Positions 9,048 to 18,186 are shown, counted from the stretch's first letter. The stretch is DNA of 64,000 bases from Balneolaceae bacterium (GCA_009711805.1 VEMX01000012.1:62001-126000); one strand, 5' to 3'. Notes: generated by a model not told the origin, from the sequence alone. Program-made: numbers and translations.

Positions 9048-9485
9048 ATTTTCCTTCCTTAAATAAACCTAAGCTGATATTTAGTTATCGGCGAAAATGA
9101 TTATCTGTTAAGTTAGACTATCTTAATTGAGAGTAGCTATTGAAGCGTTTACCAATACTTCTGTTGCCCTATCCAAAACCTTAGCTATGCTCTAACCTCA
9201 ATAGTATGTTAACAAATGATAAATACCTTACCATATATAGCATTCTATCCGAACATAATCATCTCCAAATCTCCAACAGATTGTACTTAGTTATTACAAA
9301 CATCTTCATGTGTACATACTACTTATAAAAAGACCCAACGGGTTAACTCCGGGAATACTTCTTTTTGGGTGAGCAGAAGATGAAGTTTTGGCATGGCCTG
9401 CATTTGGTTAATTTCATACTAAAGCATGCCTCCAAAATCTCTCCCTGTGATAATACGTTAATCCATACGAGGTTGTCATCATGAA
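9048..9485. other. Intergenic region, no gene recognised
   Basis: About 440 bp of AT-rich sequence upstream of the FIST gene. I see no convincing ORF, RNA gene or strong terminator. Its left end should hold the FIST promoter; its right end is the original 3' flank of the interrupted GIY-YIG gene. Confidence 0.4.
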
Positions 9486-9559
9486 CTATCCATTCTCAGC
9501 TTCATTTTCTTCAGAGGCTATCAATGTTTCAATAAACTCCCGACTCTTCTGCCGCTTAA
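9486..9559 (-). pseudogene. Detached 3' end of the GIY-YIG gene (displaced by the MITE)
   Basis: Read on the minus strand after removing the 228-bp element and one 4-bp target copy, this stretch continues the GIY-YIG frame from ...EKHI as KRQKSREFIETLIASEENEAENG and ends at the TAG at 9488-9486. EKxIKxxKSRxFIExLI is the canonical C-terminal block of small Bacteroidota GIY-YIG proteins. It is the ancestral C-terminus, now separated from its promoter-proximal part by the insertion. Confidence 0.8.
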
Positions 9560-9787
9560 CCCGAATTATTCACGAATGGATGCAAAATGGCGATCTATAT
9601 ATTTGAATATATTATCGTTGAATTGCTTTATGTAATAGCCCAATTTTGAGGTACGGATTAGGCGGCGAAATTTCCCCGTACGCTGCGTTCAAGTGAAAAT
9701 TGGGGTACTCAGGGTACCACAGTACCCTTCCGTTCCCATTTCCACTTCGCCTTGCGTACGATTAAATTTCTTGGTGAATAATCCGGG
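9560..9787 (-). mobile_element. 228-bp MITE, copy A (inserted in the GIY-YIG gene)
   Basis: Same 228-bp element as at 42641-42868 and 51943-52170, in inverted orientation. Ends are 14-bp imperfect terminal inverted repeats of the form CCCGRATTATTCAC. Flanks are TTAA (9556-9559) and GTAA (9788-9791), interpreted as a 4-bp target duplication with one base changed. It has no transposase gene. The inner part holds a nested inverted repeat (AAATTT-N3-CGTACGC and its complement). Confidence 0.88.
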
Positions 9788-9984
9788 GTAATATGCTTCT
9801 CCCACCTCAATGATTCCGATTTAGACTCAAAATTCTTCACATACTTCAGCTCCCAGGGAATTCCTGATTTGGTAGAATGCTTCCACCCCTCGTTATGCCG
9901 CTCCAACCGGATAATTACCCCCCCCGTAGCTCCAACATAGTACCGGTCTTTGTGCTCGCTATATATGATGTACACCTGATACAT
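9709..9984 (-). CDS. GIY-YIG endonuclease-like protein with MITE-derived C-terminus
   Basis: Small GIY-YIG nuclease-fold protein, 91 residues as it stands. MYQVYIIYSEHKDRYYVGAT contains the YIIY...YVG signature, with a conserved Arg and His in IRLERHNEG and Glu in LRWEKH. The last 25 residues (PDYSPRNLIVRKAKW onward) and the stop codon lie inside the 228-bp MITE, so the natural C-terminus has been replaced. The truncated protein keeps the catalytic block but loses the KSRxFIExLI tail. Whether it is still functional is unknown; it may be a pseudogene. Family role in these bacteria (DNA repair or mobile-DNA related) is not established. Confidence 0.75.
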   Translation of the reverse strand: MYQVYIIYSEHKDRYYVGATGGVIIRLERHNEGWKHSTKSGIPWELKYVKNFESKSESLRWEKHITPDYSPRNLIVRKAKWKWERKGTVVP

Positions 9985-9990
9985 GCCCTT

Positions 9991-10033
9991 AAAATAACAA
10001 AGGCAGCCAAATAATCACCTGACTGCCTTTGTT
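9991..10033 (-). terminator. Terminator attached to the tRNA-Gly remnant
   Basis: Stem AACAAAGGCAG (9996-10006) with CTGCCTTTGTT (10023-10033), followed on the minus strand by a T-rich tail. It resembles the terminator after the intact tRNA-Gly and lies at the same place relative to the tRNA remnant. Confidence 0.75.
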
Positions 10034-10036
10034 CCT

Positions 10037-10083
10037 GAGTGGGAAACGAGCTTTCCCGAATCCTCGGGACGACCCCAACCTTA
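10037..10083 (-). pseudogene. Decayed 3' half of tRNA-Gly
   Basis: On the minus strand this stretch repeats AAGGTTGGGGTCG and CTCGTTTCCC from the anticodon 3' arm and the acceptor end of the tRNA-Gly at 10163-10234. The T-arm between them is altered and the 5' half is missing. With its own hairpin terminator downstream it duplicates the tRNA 3' end and terminator as a unit. Confidence 0.6.
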
Positions 10084-10119
10084 ATTGGCTACTTATTGAG
10101 CAGTAAAATAGTATTGAAA

Positions 10120-10156
10120 TAAAAAAAGCAGCCAAGTTTAAACTTAACTGCTTTTT
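10120..10156 (-). terminator. Terminator of tRNA-Gly
   Basis: Stem AAAAAGCAG (10123-10131) and CTGCTTTTT (10148-10156) with an inner AAGTTTAAACTT palindrome; on the minus strand it ends in a T run directly after the tRNA. Confidence 0.8.
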
Positions 10157-10162
10157 CATAAG

Positions 10163-10234
10163 AGCGGGAAACGAGATTCGAACTCGCGACCCCAACCTTG
10201 GCAAGGTTGTGCTCTACCACTGAGCTATTCCCGC
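10163..10234 (-). tRNA. tRNA-Gly (anticodon GCC)
   Basis: Minus-strand cloverleaf: acceptor GCGGGAA pairs with TTCCCGC, D-arm GCTCAGTGGTAGAGC, anticodon arm CAACC-TTGCCAA-GGTTG giving anticodon GCC, T-arm with GTTCGAATC. The discriminator is T and no CCA is encoded. 72 nt including the discriminator. Confidence 0.95.
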
Positions 10235-10311
10235 TTAATCAATAATTTTTCCTTTTTGGAAAGGCTCCAAATATAAGAGCCTTTTGGTGTACATATCAAG
10301 AAATTATTCCA

Positions 10312-10761
10312 TCATTTTCTAATTTTTTTCTTAACCTCTGGGTTTGCCACTCTTTCATCCAGATAATCCTCATCGGGGAGAGTTGGGCGATCCCGATATC
10401 GGTCAACCACACAAATAAAACCAAGCTTTTTATTGGCATCGGCATGAAACTGGTGTAAAGTTCCCGGTGATATATACACTACATCATGCAGACTCAACTC
10501 ATATATATTATTATCCAACACCATCATCCCTCCTCCCCGGATGACTACTACAGAGTGTGGGTGTTGATGAAATTCCAATGAGGTGTATCCACCTTCCTCT
10601 ACTTCAAAATACCGGGTTTGAAAATTGAGTTCCTGTTCATCTTCCCTTTCCCCTAACAGGGAATATCTATGCACGCCTTTATAACAAGAAGTAGCCGATT
10701 TATAGTCTTTTCGATCTACTCCCTGCCACTGGTAGTTATTGCACTTTAGTACTTTTGACAT
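10312..10761 (-). CDS. Small cupin-domain protein
   Basis: 149-residue single-cupin protein. Metal-binding motif 1 is visible as FHQHPHSVVVIRGGG (His65, His67, His69) and motif 2 around PGTLHQFHAD (His103). Such cupins can be dioxygenases, isomerases or binding proteins; the sequence gives no specific substrate. The ATG at 10761 lies four bases from seven copies of a CAATTAT heptamer (10766-10814), so the promoter or leader contains a slippage-prone tract. Stands alone, with tRNA-Gly downstream. Confidence 0.8.
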   Translation of the reverse strand: MSKVLKCNNYQWQGVDRKDYKSATSCYKGVHRYSLLGEREDEQELNFQTRYFEVEEGGYTSLEFHQHPHSVVVIRGGGMMVLDNNIYELSLHDVVYISPGTLHQFHADANKKLGFICVVDRYRDRPTLPDEDYLDERVANPEVKKKIRK

Positions 10762-10765
10762 TGTT

Positions 10766-10814
10766 CAATTATCAATTATCAATTATCAATTATCAATTAT
10801 CAATTATCAATTAG
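10766..10814. repeat. Heptanucleotide tandem repeat (CAATTAT) upstream of the cupin gene
   Basis: Six perfect CAATTAT units and a seventh ending in G, immediately 5' of the cupin start codon. The unit is seven bases and lies outside the coding frame, so copy-number change would alter leader length or promoter spacing. Confidence 0.95.
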
Positions 10815-10890
10815 GTTAAGCAATGAAGTATCAGTTTTAAAAGCTAATAGACTCATTCTTAATTATCTAAATTTTTCATGGTTAATTGCT

Positions 10891-12810
10891 TTAGTTTTTG
10901 AGTGATATCTCACCTACAGAACGCAACAATTTGCCCAGAAATTTATTTCCATACACCTTCTGTACGTGTTCCATATCTGCTATTACTACCAACAGATTCT
11001 TACTCCGGGAAAAAGCAACATTCAACAGGCGGGGAACACTTAACCCATTTTTGGCTTCATCAAAGGGACGCACTGAATAATGCCTCTTACTCCCGTTTTG
11101 CCATTCTCCGCTCATTACAGTATCGAAGATAATAACCTGCTTTTCCCTTCCCTGGAAAGTATGAATGGTACCTACTTCAACATCTTTGATACCCTTTTCC
11201 CACAAATGGTTTCTCACTTTATACACACTGTTTCGAAATGGGACAATGATGCCTATTTCTTCAGAGCTGTAATTTCTGAACAGCCGTTTCAGGCTTTTAT
11301 CAATCAGGGCATGATGTACTTCATTAATTGGTTTAAATCCCCGTTCTCCTTTCTCCTGCTCCAGAAAGGGATTGTATTTTGATGTATCCACCAAAGCTAC
11401 AGACTTTTCGGAGGCGGGAACTTCCTGCTTCTCCCCCGATTTCAACCTTCCTTCATAAAATACTGAGCTTATTACCCCAGCCAGGTCGTCTTTCAGGCGA
11501 TACTGTACATCAAAAAAGCAGGTAAATTCAGGATGTTGATCATGCCAGTTAAATAAGGCTTCGGTGGTTTTTGATTCTGAAACAAAAGTGAAAATATCCT
11601 GTTCCAGAAAATCGCGGGCTTCCCGGTCGTCGGTGATAGCAATAGGGGGTAATTGCATAGGATCGCCTGCGATAATAAGATGCTTTTTGCTTTTGGCTGC
11701 CATCAACAACAGATAGGGAAGACTCGCCATCGATCCCTCATCCACTACCACGGCATCGTAACTGAGGTTATAAAACAGTTCTGACACGCACACCTTAGCC
11801 ATAGTTGTTGCTACCAGCTGCTTCTTTTTAAGTTCATACCGTTCGTTCAAGTTTAACAGCCGGTCAATTTTATCTTCCAGCTCCGGTTTCCCGCCTTCCC
11901 GGTCAATTTTCTCGCCTGCCAGCCGGCATTGCATATCCAGTTTTTGCGGCACTTCTTTACCGGCCCGCATCAGTTCATCGGCCTGTTCCTGTAGATTTTC
12001 ATAATTATTCAACAGATTGCTTAGCTCTACTGCTTCAGCTTTACGGGCATCCGTTTTCAGAGTCACTTGGTGCTCAAATAGTATCTGCTCCAGGCGGCCA
12101 TCATCCAGGGCAGCCTCCCCAAAACGGGTAGTATTCTTCAAATTGAAGGATGGCTCGATCTCACCAAGAGCTTCAATCACACTAAGCATACCTACATCTA
12201 CGGCACGGTTGGTGTTCGATACAAATAACACTCGTTTGTCTTCACGCAACAGATTGGCGATGACATGCCCCAGCGTAGCTGTTTTACCCGTACCCGGAGG
12301 TCCCCAGACATACAGTATATTATTGACCAGCGATTTTCGGATAGCCTCTTTTTGGGATACATTGCGAAGCTCATCAAAGACAGGCTTTTTTATCGAAGCT
12401 CTTTCTTCGAAAAACTCTGCCGGCTGCAATAATGCTTTTAACTGTGGGATGTCATCTGCTTTGTCATGAAGGGTAAACAGGTGTTCTTCTACCTTTCGGA
12501 GCACAAAATCGTTTTCCCATTCCAGAAACACTTCGTCAATTCGCTTTCCCCTGTTTTCGGGAAATTCAATCCGCACCTTTTTATCCTTAAACTCAACTAC
12601 ATGCACCTTATATTCTTCGGAACCAATCCGGGCCTTTATTTCCTCAGCAAAATTCAATCCTTTGTTTTGAGATTCAAACTCATAGATCCACTCACCTGAA
12701 ACTTTCTCGAGTTCCCCTTGAAATAACACATCCGTCGATGGGGTTTCCCGTACAGCTTCAATTTCTTTTTCTATAGCCTGAATAGCATTATGCAGTACTT
12801 CTTCTACCAA
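10891..12810 (-). CDS. Superfamily 1 (UPF1/DNA2-like) helicase
   Basis: 639-residue ATPase. Walker A GPPGTGKT at 170-177, motif II VVVDEGS (DEGS rather than the usual DEA), GDPMQLPP as motif III, and C-terminal VGTIHTFQGREKQVIIFD and NVAFSRSK as motifs V and VI. The N-terminal 150 residues resemble the beta-rich region before the helicase core in IGHMBP2-like proteins. Probably acts on RNA or DNA in the cytoplasm; polarity and substrate cannot be told. The frame opens with TTG at 12810 after in-frame stops, with no good ATG nearby, so a TTG start is likely. Confidence 0.85.
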   Translation of the reverse strand: MVEEVLHNAIQAIEKEIEAVRETPSTDVLFQGELEKVSGEWIYEFESQNKGLNFAEEIKARIGSEEYKVHVVEFKDKKVRIEFPENRGKRIDEVFLEWENDFVLRKVEEHLFTLHDKADDIPQLKALLQPAEFFEERASIKKPVFDELRNVSQKEAIRKSLVNNILYVWGPPGTGKTATLGHVIANLLREDKRVLFVSNTNRAVDVGMLSVIEALGEIEPSFNLKNTTRFGEAALDDGRLEQILFEHQVTLKTDARKAEAVELSNLLNNYENLQEQADELMRAGKEVPQKLDMQCRLAGEKIDREGGKPELEDKIDRLLNLNERYELKKKQLVATTMAKVCVSELFYNLSYDAVVVDEGSMASLPYLLLMAAKSKKHLIIAGDPMQLPPIAITDDREARDFLEQDIFTFVSESKTTEALFNWHDQHPEFTCFFDVQYRLKDDLAGVISSVFYEGRLKSGEKQEVPASEKSVALVDTSKYNPFLEQEKGERGFKPINEVHHALIDKSLKRLFRNYSSEEIGIIVPFRNSVYKVRNHLWEKGIKDVEVGTIHTFQGREKQVIIFDTVMSGEWQNGSKRHYSVRPFDEAKNGLSVPRLLNVAFSRSKNLLVVIADMEHVQKVYGNKFLGKLLRSVGEISLKN

Positions 12811-12856
12811 CTAACTACCTACTTTTAAATCTGAAAATTAATGTATTAATAACTAT

Positions 12857-13750
12857 CTACTGATCCCACAGTTCGGCCCGAATCATATCAGAACTTTTAT
12901 TTGATAACTGGTACTCCAGCCTGATCCGGCTTTTCTCGGGTACTTTTTGTTCTACCATGCGGGCGCTTTCGGGGGTGTACATTATAAGATCAGAATTTCT
13001 CACAAAAAGAGGCAGCGACTTCCCATAAATGGTGCCCGCTACAAAAGAGCCTTCAAAATGAATGGAACGTTTTAATTCTTCTATGATCATGGGAATAGAC
13101 TCCTCTTTTCCCGTTACAAGTCCGATGGTTCCCATAGCTGCCTGATCGATAATCGAAAGCAGGATATTGGGATCGTAATCGTAAACTATGGGTAATATAA
13201 GGATGCTGTCTCTAAGACTCCGAAACCTGTTCACCAGGTGTATAGGAACAAAAAGAGCATCATATTTAGCAGCACTTTCATATTGATTTATATCCAGGAT
13301 CTTACTTTTTACCCCTACCTGCTTTTTAATAGCGTCAGCAAGCATACGGGCCATTTCCGGGTTCTCTCCCACACTGGCACAGGTCTGAATGCGATCGGGC
13401 CACTCCATATACCCCAGTTGTTCCTGAAACAAAAGTTCAATTTCGGACTCATCCAACCCATAGCCGATAAGCTCCTCTACCAAAGCCTGTACTTTTTCAG
13501 CCCCTTTTTCCAGGCGATCGGATTTATCCAGCAGCGGCGTCTGGTTTTTTACTACAAAACCGCGCCCCTGTTCTCCCTTGATCAGTCCCTCATCCTCAAG
13601 TATGTGATACGCTTTTCGAACGGTATGAAAACTGGCTTCCAGCTGTTGCCCCAACTCCCGGGTAGAGGGCAGCAGTTCCCCCACCTGGAACTGTTTGGTG
13701 GAAATCATCAACCGGATGCGATCGGCTATGTATTTAGCAGAGGATTTCAA
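12857..13750 (-). CDS. GntR-family transcriptional regulator
   Basis: 297 residues. The N-terminal winged helix (about 1-70) has the family pattern ELLPSTRELGQQLEASFHTV...LEDEGLI. The C-terminal ~200 residues are not an aminotransferase domain and look like an alpha/beta periplasmic-binding-like or ligand-sensing fold; I do not recognise a specific effector. The longest frame starts at TTG (13750), and no upstream ATG is available. Target genes are unknown; the neighbouring helicase and mutS give no obvious clue. Confidence 0.8.
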   Translation of the reverse strand: MKSSAKYIADRIRLMISTKQFQVGELLPSTRELGQQLEASFHTVRKAYHILEDEGLIKGEQGRGFVVKNQTPLLDKSDRLEKGAEKVQALVEELIGYGLDESEIELLFQEQLGYMEWPDRIQTCASVGENPEMARMLADAIKKQVGVKSKILDINQYESAAKYDALFVPIHLVNRFRSLRDSILILPIVYDYDPNILLSIIDQAAMGTIGLVTGKEESIPMIIEELKRSIHFEGSFVAGTIYGKSLPLFVRNSDLIMYTPESARMVEQKVPEKSRIRLEYQLSNKSSDMIRAELWDQ

Positions 13751-13861
13751 GGTTCGTAGTAGTTCATGGGATTAAAAATATGTTTATCCTATCGAGATAC
13801 ATTCTGTTACAAAGTTCTGGCGGACATTCGCATAGCGCTAACAGAACCGGCTGTTTCTGAT

Positions 13862-16531
13862 CTACGTATCTACCATCCGTTTAAGCTCCGATACCAGCAT
13901 CAGGGCCTCGATAGGAGTCATTCGGTTGGGATCTGTAGCTTCTATTTTATTCAGCACCGTTTCAACCCGGGGATCAACATGGGTTTGGAACATGGATAAC
14001 TGATCAACCTCTTTCTGCTTTTCGATATTGGCCGATATTTTCTGAGTGGCCTCTTTCTTTGCCGATGCTTCCTTCTCAATACTCCCGTTTTTATTGGTGA
14101 TATCGAGGCTGTGACTTTCCAGGTTTTTTAGAATTTCTTTGGCTCTGTTAATGACCGTAGCTGGTAGTCCGGCCATATCGGCCACCTGTATACCGTAACT
14201 GTGGTCTGCCCCGCCCTGAATTAGTTTTCGCAGAAAAACGACTTTACCGTCATGTTCTTTTACCTGTACATTAAAATTCTTCACCCGTTCGTACATTTGT
14301 TCCAGCTCATTCAGTTCATGATAGTGAGTAGCGAACAGGGTTTTAGCGGCTACCGGTGCATGATTATGCAGATACTCTGCAAGCGACCAGGCTATACTCA
14401 ATCCATCAAACGTACTGGTTCCCCGGCCCACCTCATCTAACAGAATAAGTGAGCGTTTTGTGGCATTGTTTAAGATATTGGCAGCTTCATTCATCTCAAC
14501 CAAAAAGGTGCTTTCGCCGGCAGCCAGGTTATCGGAGGCGCCCACGCGGGTAAATATCTTATCCACCATACCTATAGATGCTGATTCAGCCGGCACATAG
14601 CATCCGATCTGGGCCAGCAGTACAATAAGCCCTGTTTGGCGAAGTACAATACTTTTACCCGCCATATTAGGCCCGGTAATAATTAATATCTGCTGATCCG
14701 AATTATCCAGCATAATATCGTTTGGAATAAAGGGTTCTCCCATTGGCAAGGTTTTTTCTACCACGGGGTGTCGTCCCTTTTTAACATCAATCACATCCCC
14801 ATCTTTTACTTCTGGCTTCGCATAGTTATTTCGGAATGCTACTTCAGCAAAACTCTGCAGGCAATCTAACTCGGCAATAGCCTGGGCCAGCTGCTGAATC
14901 TCATCGGCGAAATCAGCTACATACAGCCTCAGCTCCTCGAACAATTCATATTCCAGGGTTTTACTCCGTTCCTCTGCCGACAACACCTTTTCCTCTACGT
15001 CCTTCAGTTCAGGGGTAATGTACCGCTCAGAGTTTACCAGGGTTTGCTTCCTGATAAAACTTTCGGGCACTTTATCCTTGTGGGTATTGGTCACTTCTAT
15101 GTAGTAGCCAAATACCTTATTGTAGCCGATTTTCAGGGAAGGTATGTTATGTTCTTTAGCAAGATCGTCTTTTATCTCGGCTATATACTGTTTTCCATTT
15201 TGAGCAATATCCCGGAGTTCATCCAGCTCATCGTTAAACCCGTAGCGAAACATGCCGCCATCCCGAATACTGGCGGGGGGATCTTCATCCAAAGCGGTGT
15301 TAATCCGCTCCTGAAGCTCAATAAGCAGCTTCATACGTTTGGCAATATCTTCGAGCAGTGGATCTTCAACACTGGAGAACTGGCTTTTTAAGCGGGGTAC
15401 CTGTACCAGTGAAAGCCGGAGTTGCACGAGGTCGCGGGCGTTGGTTCTGCCCATACAGATACGCGAAATCAGGCGTTCTAAATCTCCCACCTGCTCCAGT
15501 TCCTCCCGAATACCATTGCGAATCTCATGATTGCCAAAAAACTGCTCAACAGCATTCAGGCGCTGCTGAATAGGCTTTAAACGCTTAAGGGGACGCATCA
15601 CCCAGCGACGCAGCAAACGTCCTCCCATGGCTGTACAGCTTTTATCAAGTATTGAAATTAATGTGCCGTCTATGCCACCTTCCTGTATAGACGAAGCCAA
15701 TTCGAGGTTCCGCTTGGTTGCTGCGTCCAGCGACATATATTCTTTACTTTCGTATGCATACAACCTTTTGAGATGTCGCAGATATGCTTTTTGAGTTTCC
15801 TGCATATAATGCATGAGGGCGCCGGCAGCCACATGTGCAGTCTCAAGATTTTCAACTCCAAAACCTTTTAATGAATGTACTTCAAAATGATCCGTCAGCA
15901 GATTGTATCCATAATCGCCGTCATACACCCAATCTTCTATATAGGTGATATTATAATGGCTGAGATTCTGCTCAAGTTTATTTTTCTTTTTGGCCTGCAC
16001 CAATATCTCTGCCGGTTGAATAGCAGCCAACAAACTCTCAGTATCCTCTTCTTTCACATGGCTAAGGGCAAACTCTCCGGTAGAAATATCAGAAAAAGCA
16101 ATACCAACCAGAGAACCCGACCAGTGCAGAGAAGCGATGTAATTATTTCTTTTATGTTCTAACAACTTTTCGGAAAGGGTAACCCCCGGCGTTGTAATTT
16201 CGGTAACTTCCCGTTCTACAATTTTACGGCCTGCTTTCTTTGCTTCTTTGGGATCTTCAGATTGTTCGCAAACCGCAACCTTGTATCCCTTCTTCACCAA
16301 TTTAGGCAAGTAATTATCGAGTGCGTGATAAGGAAAACCTGCCAGGGGCGTCTGATCTCCCCCATTATTTCGTTTGGTGAGGGTGATCCCCAGTTCTTTA
16401 CTTACCAGTTTGGCATCTTCTGAAAAGGTTTCATAAAAATCTCCTACCCTGAAAAGTAATATAGTTCCCGGATGCTGCTCTTTAATTTTATTATACTGCC
16501 GCATCAAGGGTGTTTGCTTTTTAACACTCAT
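13862..16531 (-). CDS. mutS: DNA mismatch repair protein MutS
   Basis: Mismatch-recognition ATPase of 889 residues, normal for bacterial MutS1. The mismatch-binding loop is visible near the N-terminus (LLFRVGDFYETF, containing the Phe-x-Glu reader as FYE). The C-terminal ATPase has Walker A ITGPNMAGKSI, Walker B LLDEVGRGTSTFDG and TLFATHYHEL. The tail after about 800 is a charged linker followed by DPNRMTPIEALMLVSELKRM, the dimerisation segment. Single gene with ATG at 16531. Confidence 0.97.
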   Translation of the reverse strand: MSVKKQTPLMRQYNKIKEQHPGTILLFRVGDFYETFSEDAKLVSKELGITLTKRNNGGDQTPLAGFPYHALDNYLPKLVKKGYKVAVCEQSEDPKEAKKAGRKIVEREVTEITTPGVTLSEKLLEHKRNNYIASLHWSGSLVGIAFSDISTGEFALSHVKEEDTESLLAAIQPAEILVQAKKKNKLEQNLSHYNITYIEDWVYDGDYGYNLLTDHFEVHSLKGFGVENLETAHVAAGALMHYMQETQKAYLRHLKRLYAYESKEYMSLDAATKRNLELASSIQEGGIDGTLISILDKSCTAMGGRLLRRWVMRPLKRLKPIQQRLNAVEQFFGNHEIRNGIREELEQVGDLERLISRICMGRTNARDLVQLRLSLVQVPRLKSQFSSVEDPLLEDIAKRMKLLIELQERINTALDEDPPASIRDGGMFRYGFNDELDELRDIAQNGKQYIAEIKDDLAKEHNIPSLKIGYNKVFGYYIEVTNTHKDKVPESFIRKQTLVNSERYITPELKDVEEKVLSAEERSKTLEYELFEELRLYVADFADEIQQLAQAIAELDCLQSFAEVAFRNNYAKPEVKDGDVIDVKKGRHPVVEKTLPMGEPFIPNDIMLDNSDQQILIITGPNMAGKSIVLRQTGLIVLLAQIGCYVPAESASIGMVDKIFTRVGASDNLAAGESTFLVEMNEAANILNNATKRSLILLDEVGRGTSTFDGLSIAWSLAEYLHNHAPVAAKTLFATHYHELNELEQMYERVKNFNVQVKEHDGKVVFLRKLIQGGADHSYGIQVADMAGLPATVINRAKEILKNLESHSLDITNKNGSIEKEASAKKEATQKISANIEKQKEVDQLSMFQTHVDPRVETVLNKIEATDPNRMTPIEALMLVSELKRMVDT

Positions 16532-16672
16532 GTAATATTGTTACCGTTTCCTTTTTATTCTCTGAGTTAAAAGGGGAACATACCAATGAATTGATTGAAA
16601 AACTAAGTCATAAAATGTCTGTTTGGAATTAATTTTCAATCACACTTATCTTGTCAATTCACCAAACTGAAT

Positions 16673-17587
16673 GTGATTTTGCAAACCTTTAAAGACTTTT
16701 GGAAAAGAGCGACCAGCTTAGCTGGCAAAAAGGACATCTTTTTTAACGCCTCTGCCATCACCTTTAATCTTTTTATTTGTGCTGTTCCTTTCATCCTTAT
16801 CCTGATGTCTATTATTGGATACGTGCTTTCTATAGACGAAGCTTTTAATGAAATTGTTCGGTATGGGCGCGAATTCTTCCCAAGTTTTACTTATGAAACC
16901 CAGAATAACGATGTGTTTCAAGGCGCGGTTACCATTGAAACTTTACTACGCCCATTGGTTGGTGCTCGCCAAATTTTTGGTATTGTGGGTATTGTCATAC
17001 TGCTGTTTTTTACACAGGGCCTGTTACACAGTCTGAAACATGTACTCTTCGATATTTTTGATATTGAGGAACGTAAACATCCCGTACTCGAAGCTATTTA
17101 CAATTTCTTTGGTTTTGGATTGATTGGTGCCGTTTTTCTCTTTTTCAGCCTGTTTACTTCGTTTACCTCTCTGCTGAATTTAAGTCAACTGAGCATTCCT
17201 TTCACCGATATTGTAATTCAGCTACCCTGGATTTATGATCTTATCAATTTTGTGCTTCCCATTATTCTCACCTTTTTTGTGATGTATGTAGTATTTCGTT
17301 TTGGAAGCGAACGTAAAATTAAACCACGGGTGGCAATAATGGCGGCTCTCACCTATACTTTTTTGTTTGAGATAGCCAAATATATTCTGGGCACCTACCT
17401 CCAGTATGCCTTCACCTCTTATCGGTATTTTTACCAGGGATACACCATCTTAATTATTATTGGTGTATGGACTTTTTACACAGCCATCCTCTTTGTGGTA
17501 ACCGCTATTCTGGCTCGTGCCTTCAAAGATACTTATGTGGCTAATAAACCATCTATAGAGGAGAATCCCTACACCGCTATTTCGTGA
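16673..17587 (+). CDS. YihY/UPF0761-family inner-membrane protein
   Basis: 304-residue membrane protein with six likely transmembrane helices, starting after an amphipathic N-terminus (FFNASAITFNLFICAVPFIL). The family was once named ribonuclease BN, but that role belongs to another protein; its function is unsettled. The frame starts with GTG at 16673. Its stop codon overlaps the glycosylase start (GTGATG at 17584-17589), so the two are co-transcribed. Confidence 0.85.
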   Translation: MILQTFKDFWKRATSLAGKKDIFFNASAITFNLFICAVPFILILMSIIGYVLSIDEAFNEIVRYGREFFPSFTYETQNNDVFQGAVTIETLLRPLVGARQIFGIVGIVILLFFTQGLLHSLKHVLFDIFDIEERKHPVLEAIYNFFGFGLIGAVFLFFSLFTSFTSLLNLSQLSIPFTDIVIQLPWIYDLINFVLPIILTFFVMYVVFRFGSERKIKPRVAIMAALTYTFLFEIAKYILGTYLQYAFTSYRYFYQGYTILIIIGVWTFYTAILFVVTAILARAFKDTYVANKPSIEENPYTAIS

Positions 17588-18186
17588 TGCAATCAAAATT
17601 ATCCCGCTCATTTTATAGCCGTGACGATGTAGTTCAAATCAGTAAAGAACTGGTAGGCAAATATCTATGCACCCATATTGAAGGGGAATATACCTCCGGT
17701 ATGATTGTAGAAACAGAAGCCTATAACGGACGCAACGACAAAGCATGTCATGCTCATGGCAACACGCGCACCAAGCGGACGGAAGTTATGTATGGCCCAC
17801 CCGGGCACGCTTATGTATATTTATGCTACGGCATTCATCATCTATTTAATGTAGTAACCAATAAAACAAACCTGGCCGATGCCGTTTTAATCCGAGCTAT
17901 AAAACCTATTGACGGCATCAATTTGATGCTGGAACGCAGAAACAAACAAGCATTACATCCCTCGGTGGGAGCTGGTCCGGGCATTCTTTCACAGGCTCTT
18001 GGAATAACTACGGCTTTGGATGGAATCGATCTTTTGGGTAACCAAATATGGATTGAGGATAGAGGGTATGACATCCCTGAAGAGGACATTAGCCCTGGCC
18101 TGCGCATTGGAGTCGATTATGCCGGAAAAGACGCTCAGTTACCCTGGCGGTTTTCGCTTAGAAAAAGTAAATGGGTAAGCAAATAA
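17587..18186 (+). CDS. mpg: DNA-3-methyladenine glycosylase (AAG/MPG family)
   Basis: Base-excision repair enzyme removing alkylated purines, about 199 residues as usual for bacterial AAG. Seen are the catalytic region GMIVETEAYNGRNDKACHA (Glu in VETEAY), MYGPPGHAYVYLCYGIH and GAGPGILSQALGI. The frame permits GTG at 17584 directly followed by ATG at 17587; the ATG is taken as start. Overlaps the YihY-like gene. Confidence 0.93.
   Translation: MQSKLSRSFYSRDDVVQISKELVGKYLCTHIEGEYTSGMIVETEAYNGRNDKACHAHGNTRTKRTEVMYGPPGHAYVYLCYGIHHLFNVVTNKTNLADAVLIRAIKPIDGINLMLERRNKQALHPSVGAGPGILSQALGITTALDGIDLLGNQIWIEDRGYDIPEEDISPGLRIGVDYAGKDAQLPWRFSLRKSKWVSK

Noticed and set aside
9048-9485. Possible small RNA between the FIST gene and the MITE
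   Set aside because: No promoter plus terminator pair could be placed; the hairpins seen are short and lack a T tail.
9989-10204. Minus-strand frame of 71 codons over the tRNA-Gly region
   Set aside because: It runs through the tRNA-Gly gene, its terminator and the tRNA remnant; the repeated motifs in its translation come from the duplicated tRNA end.
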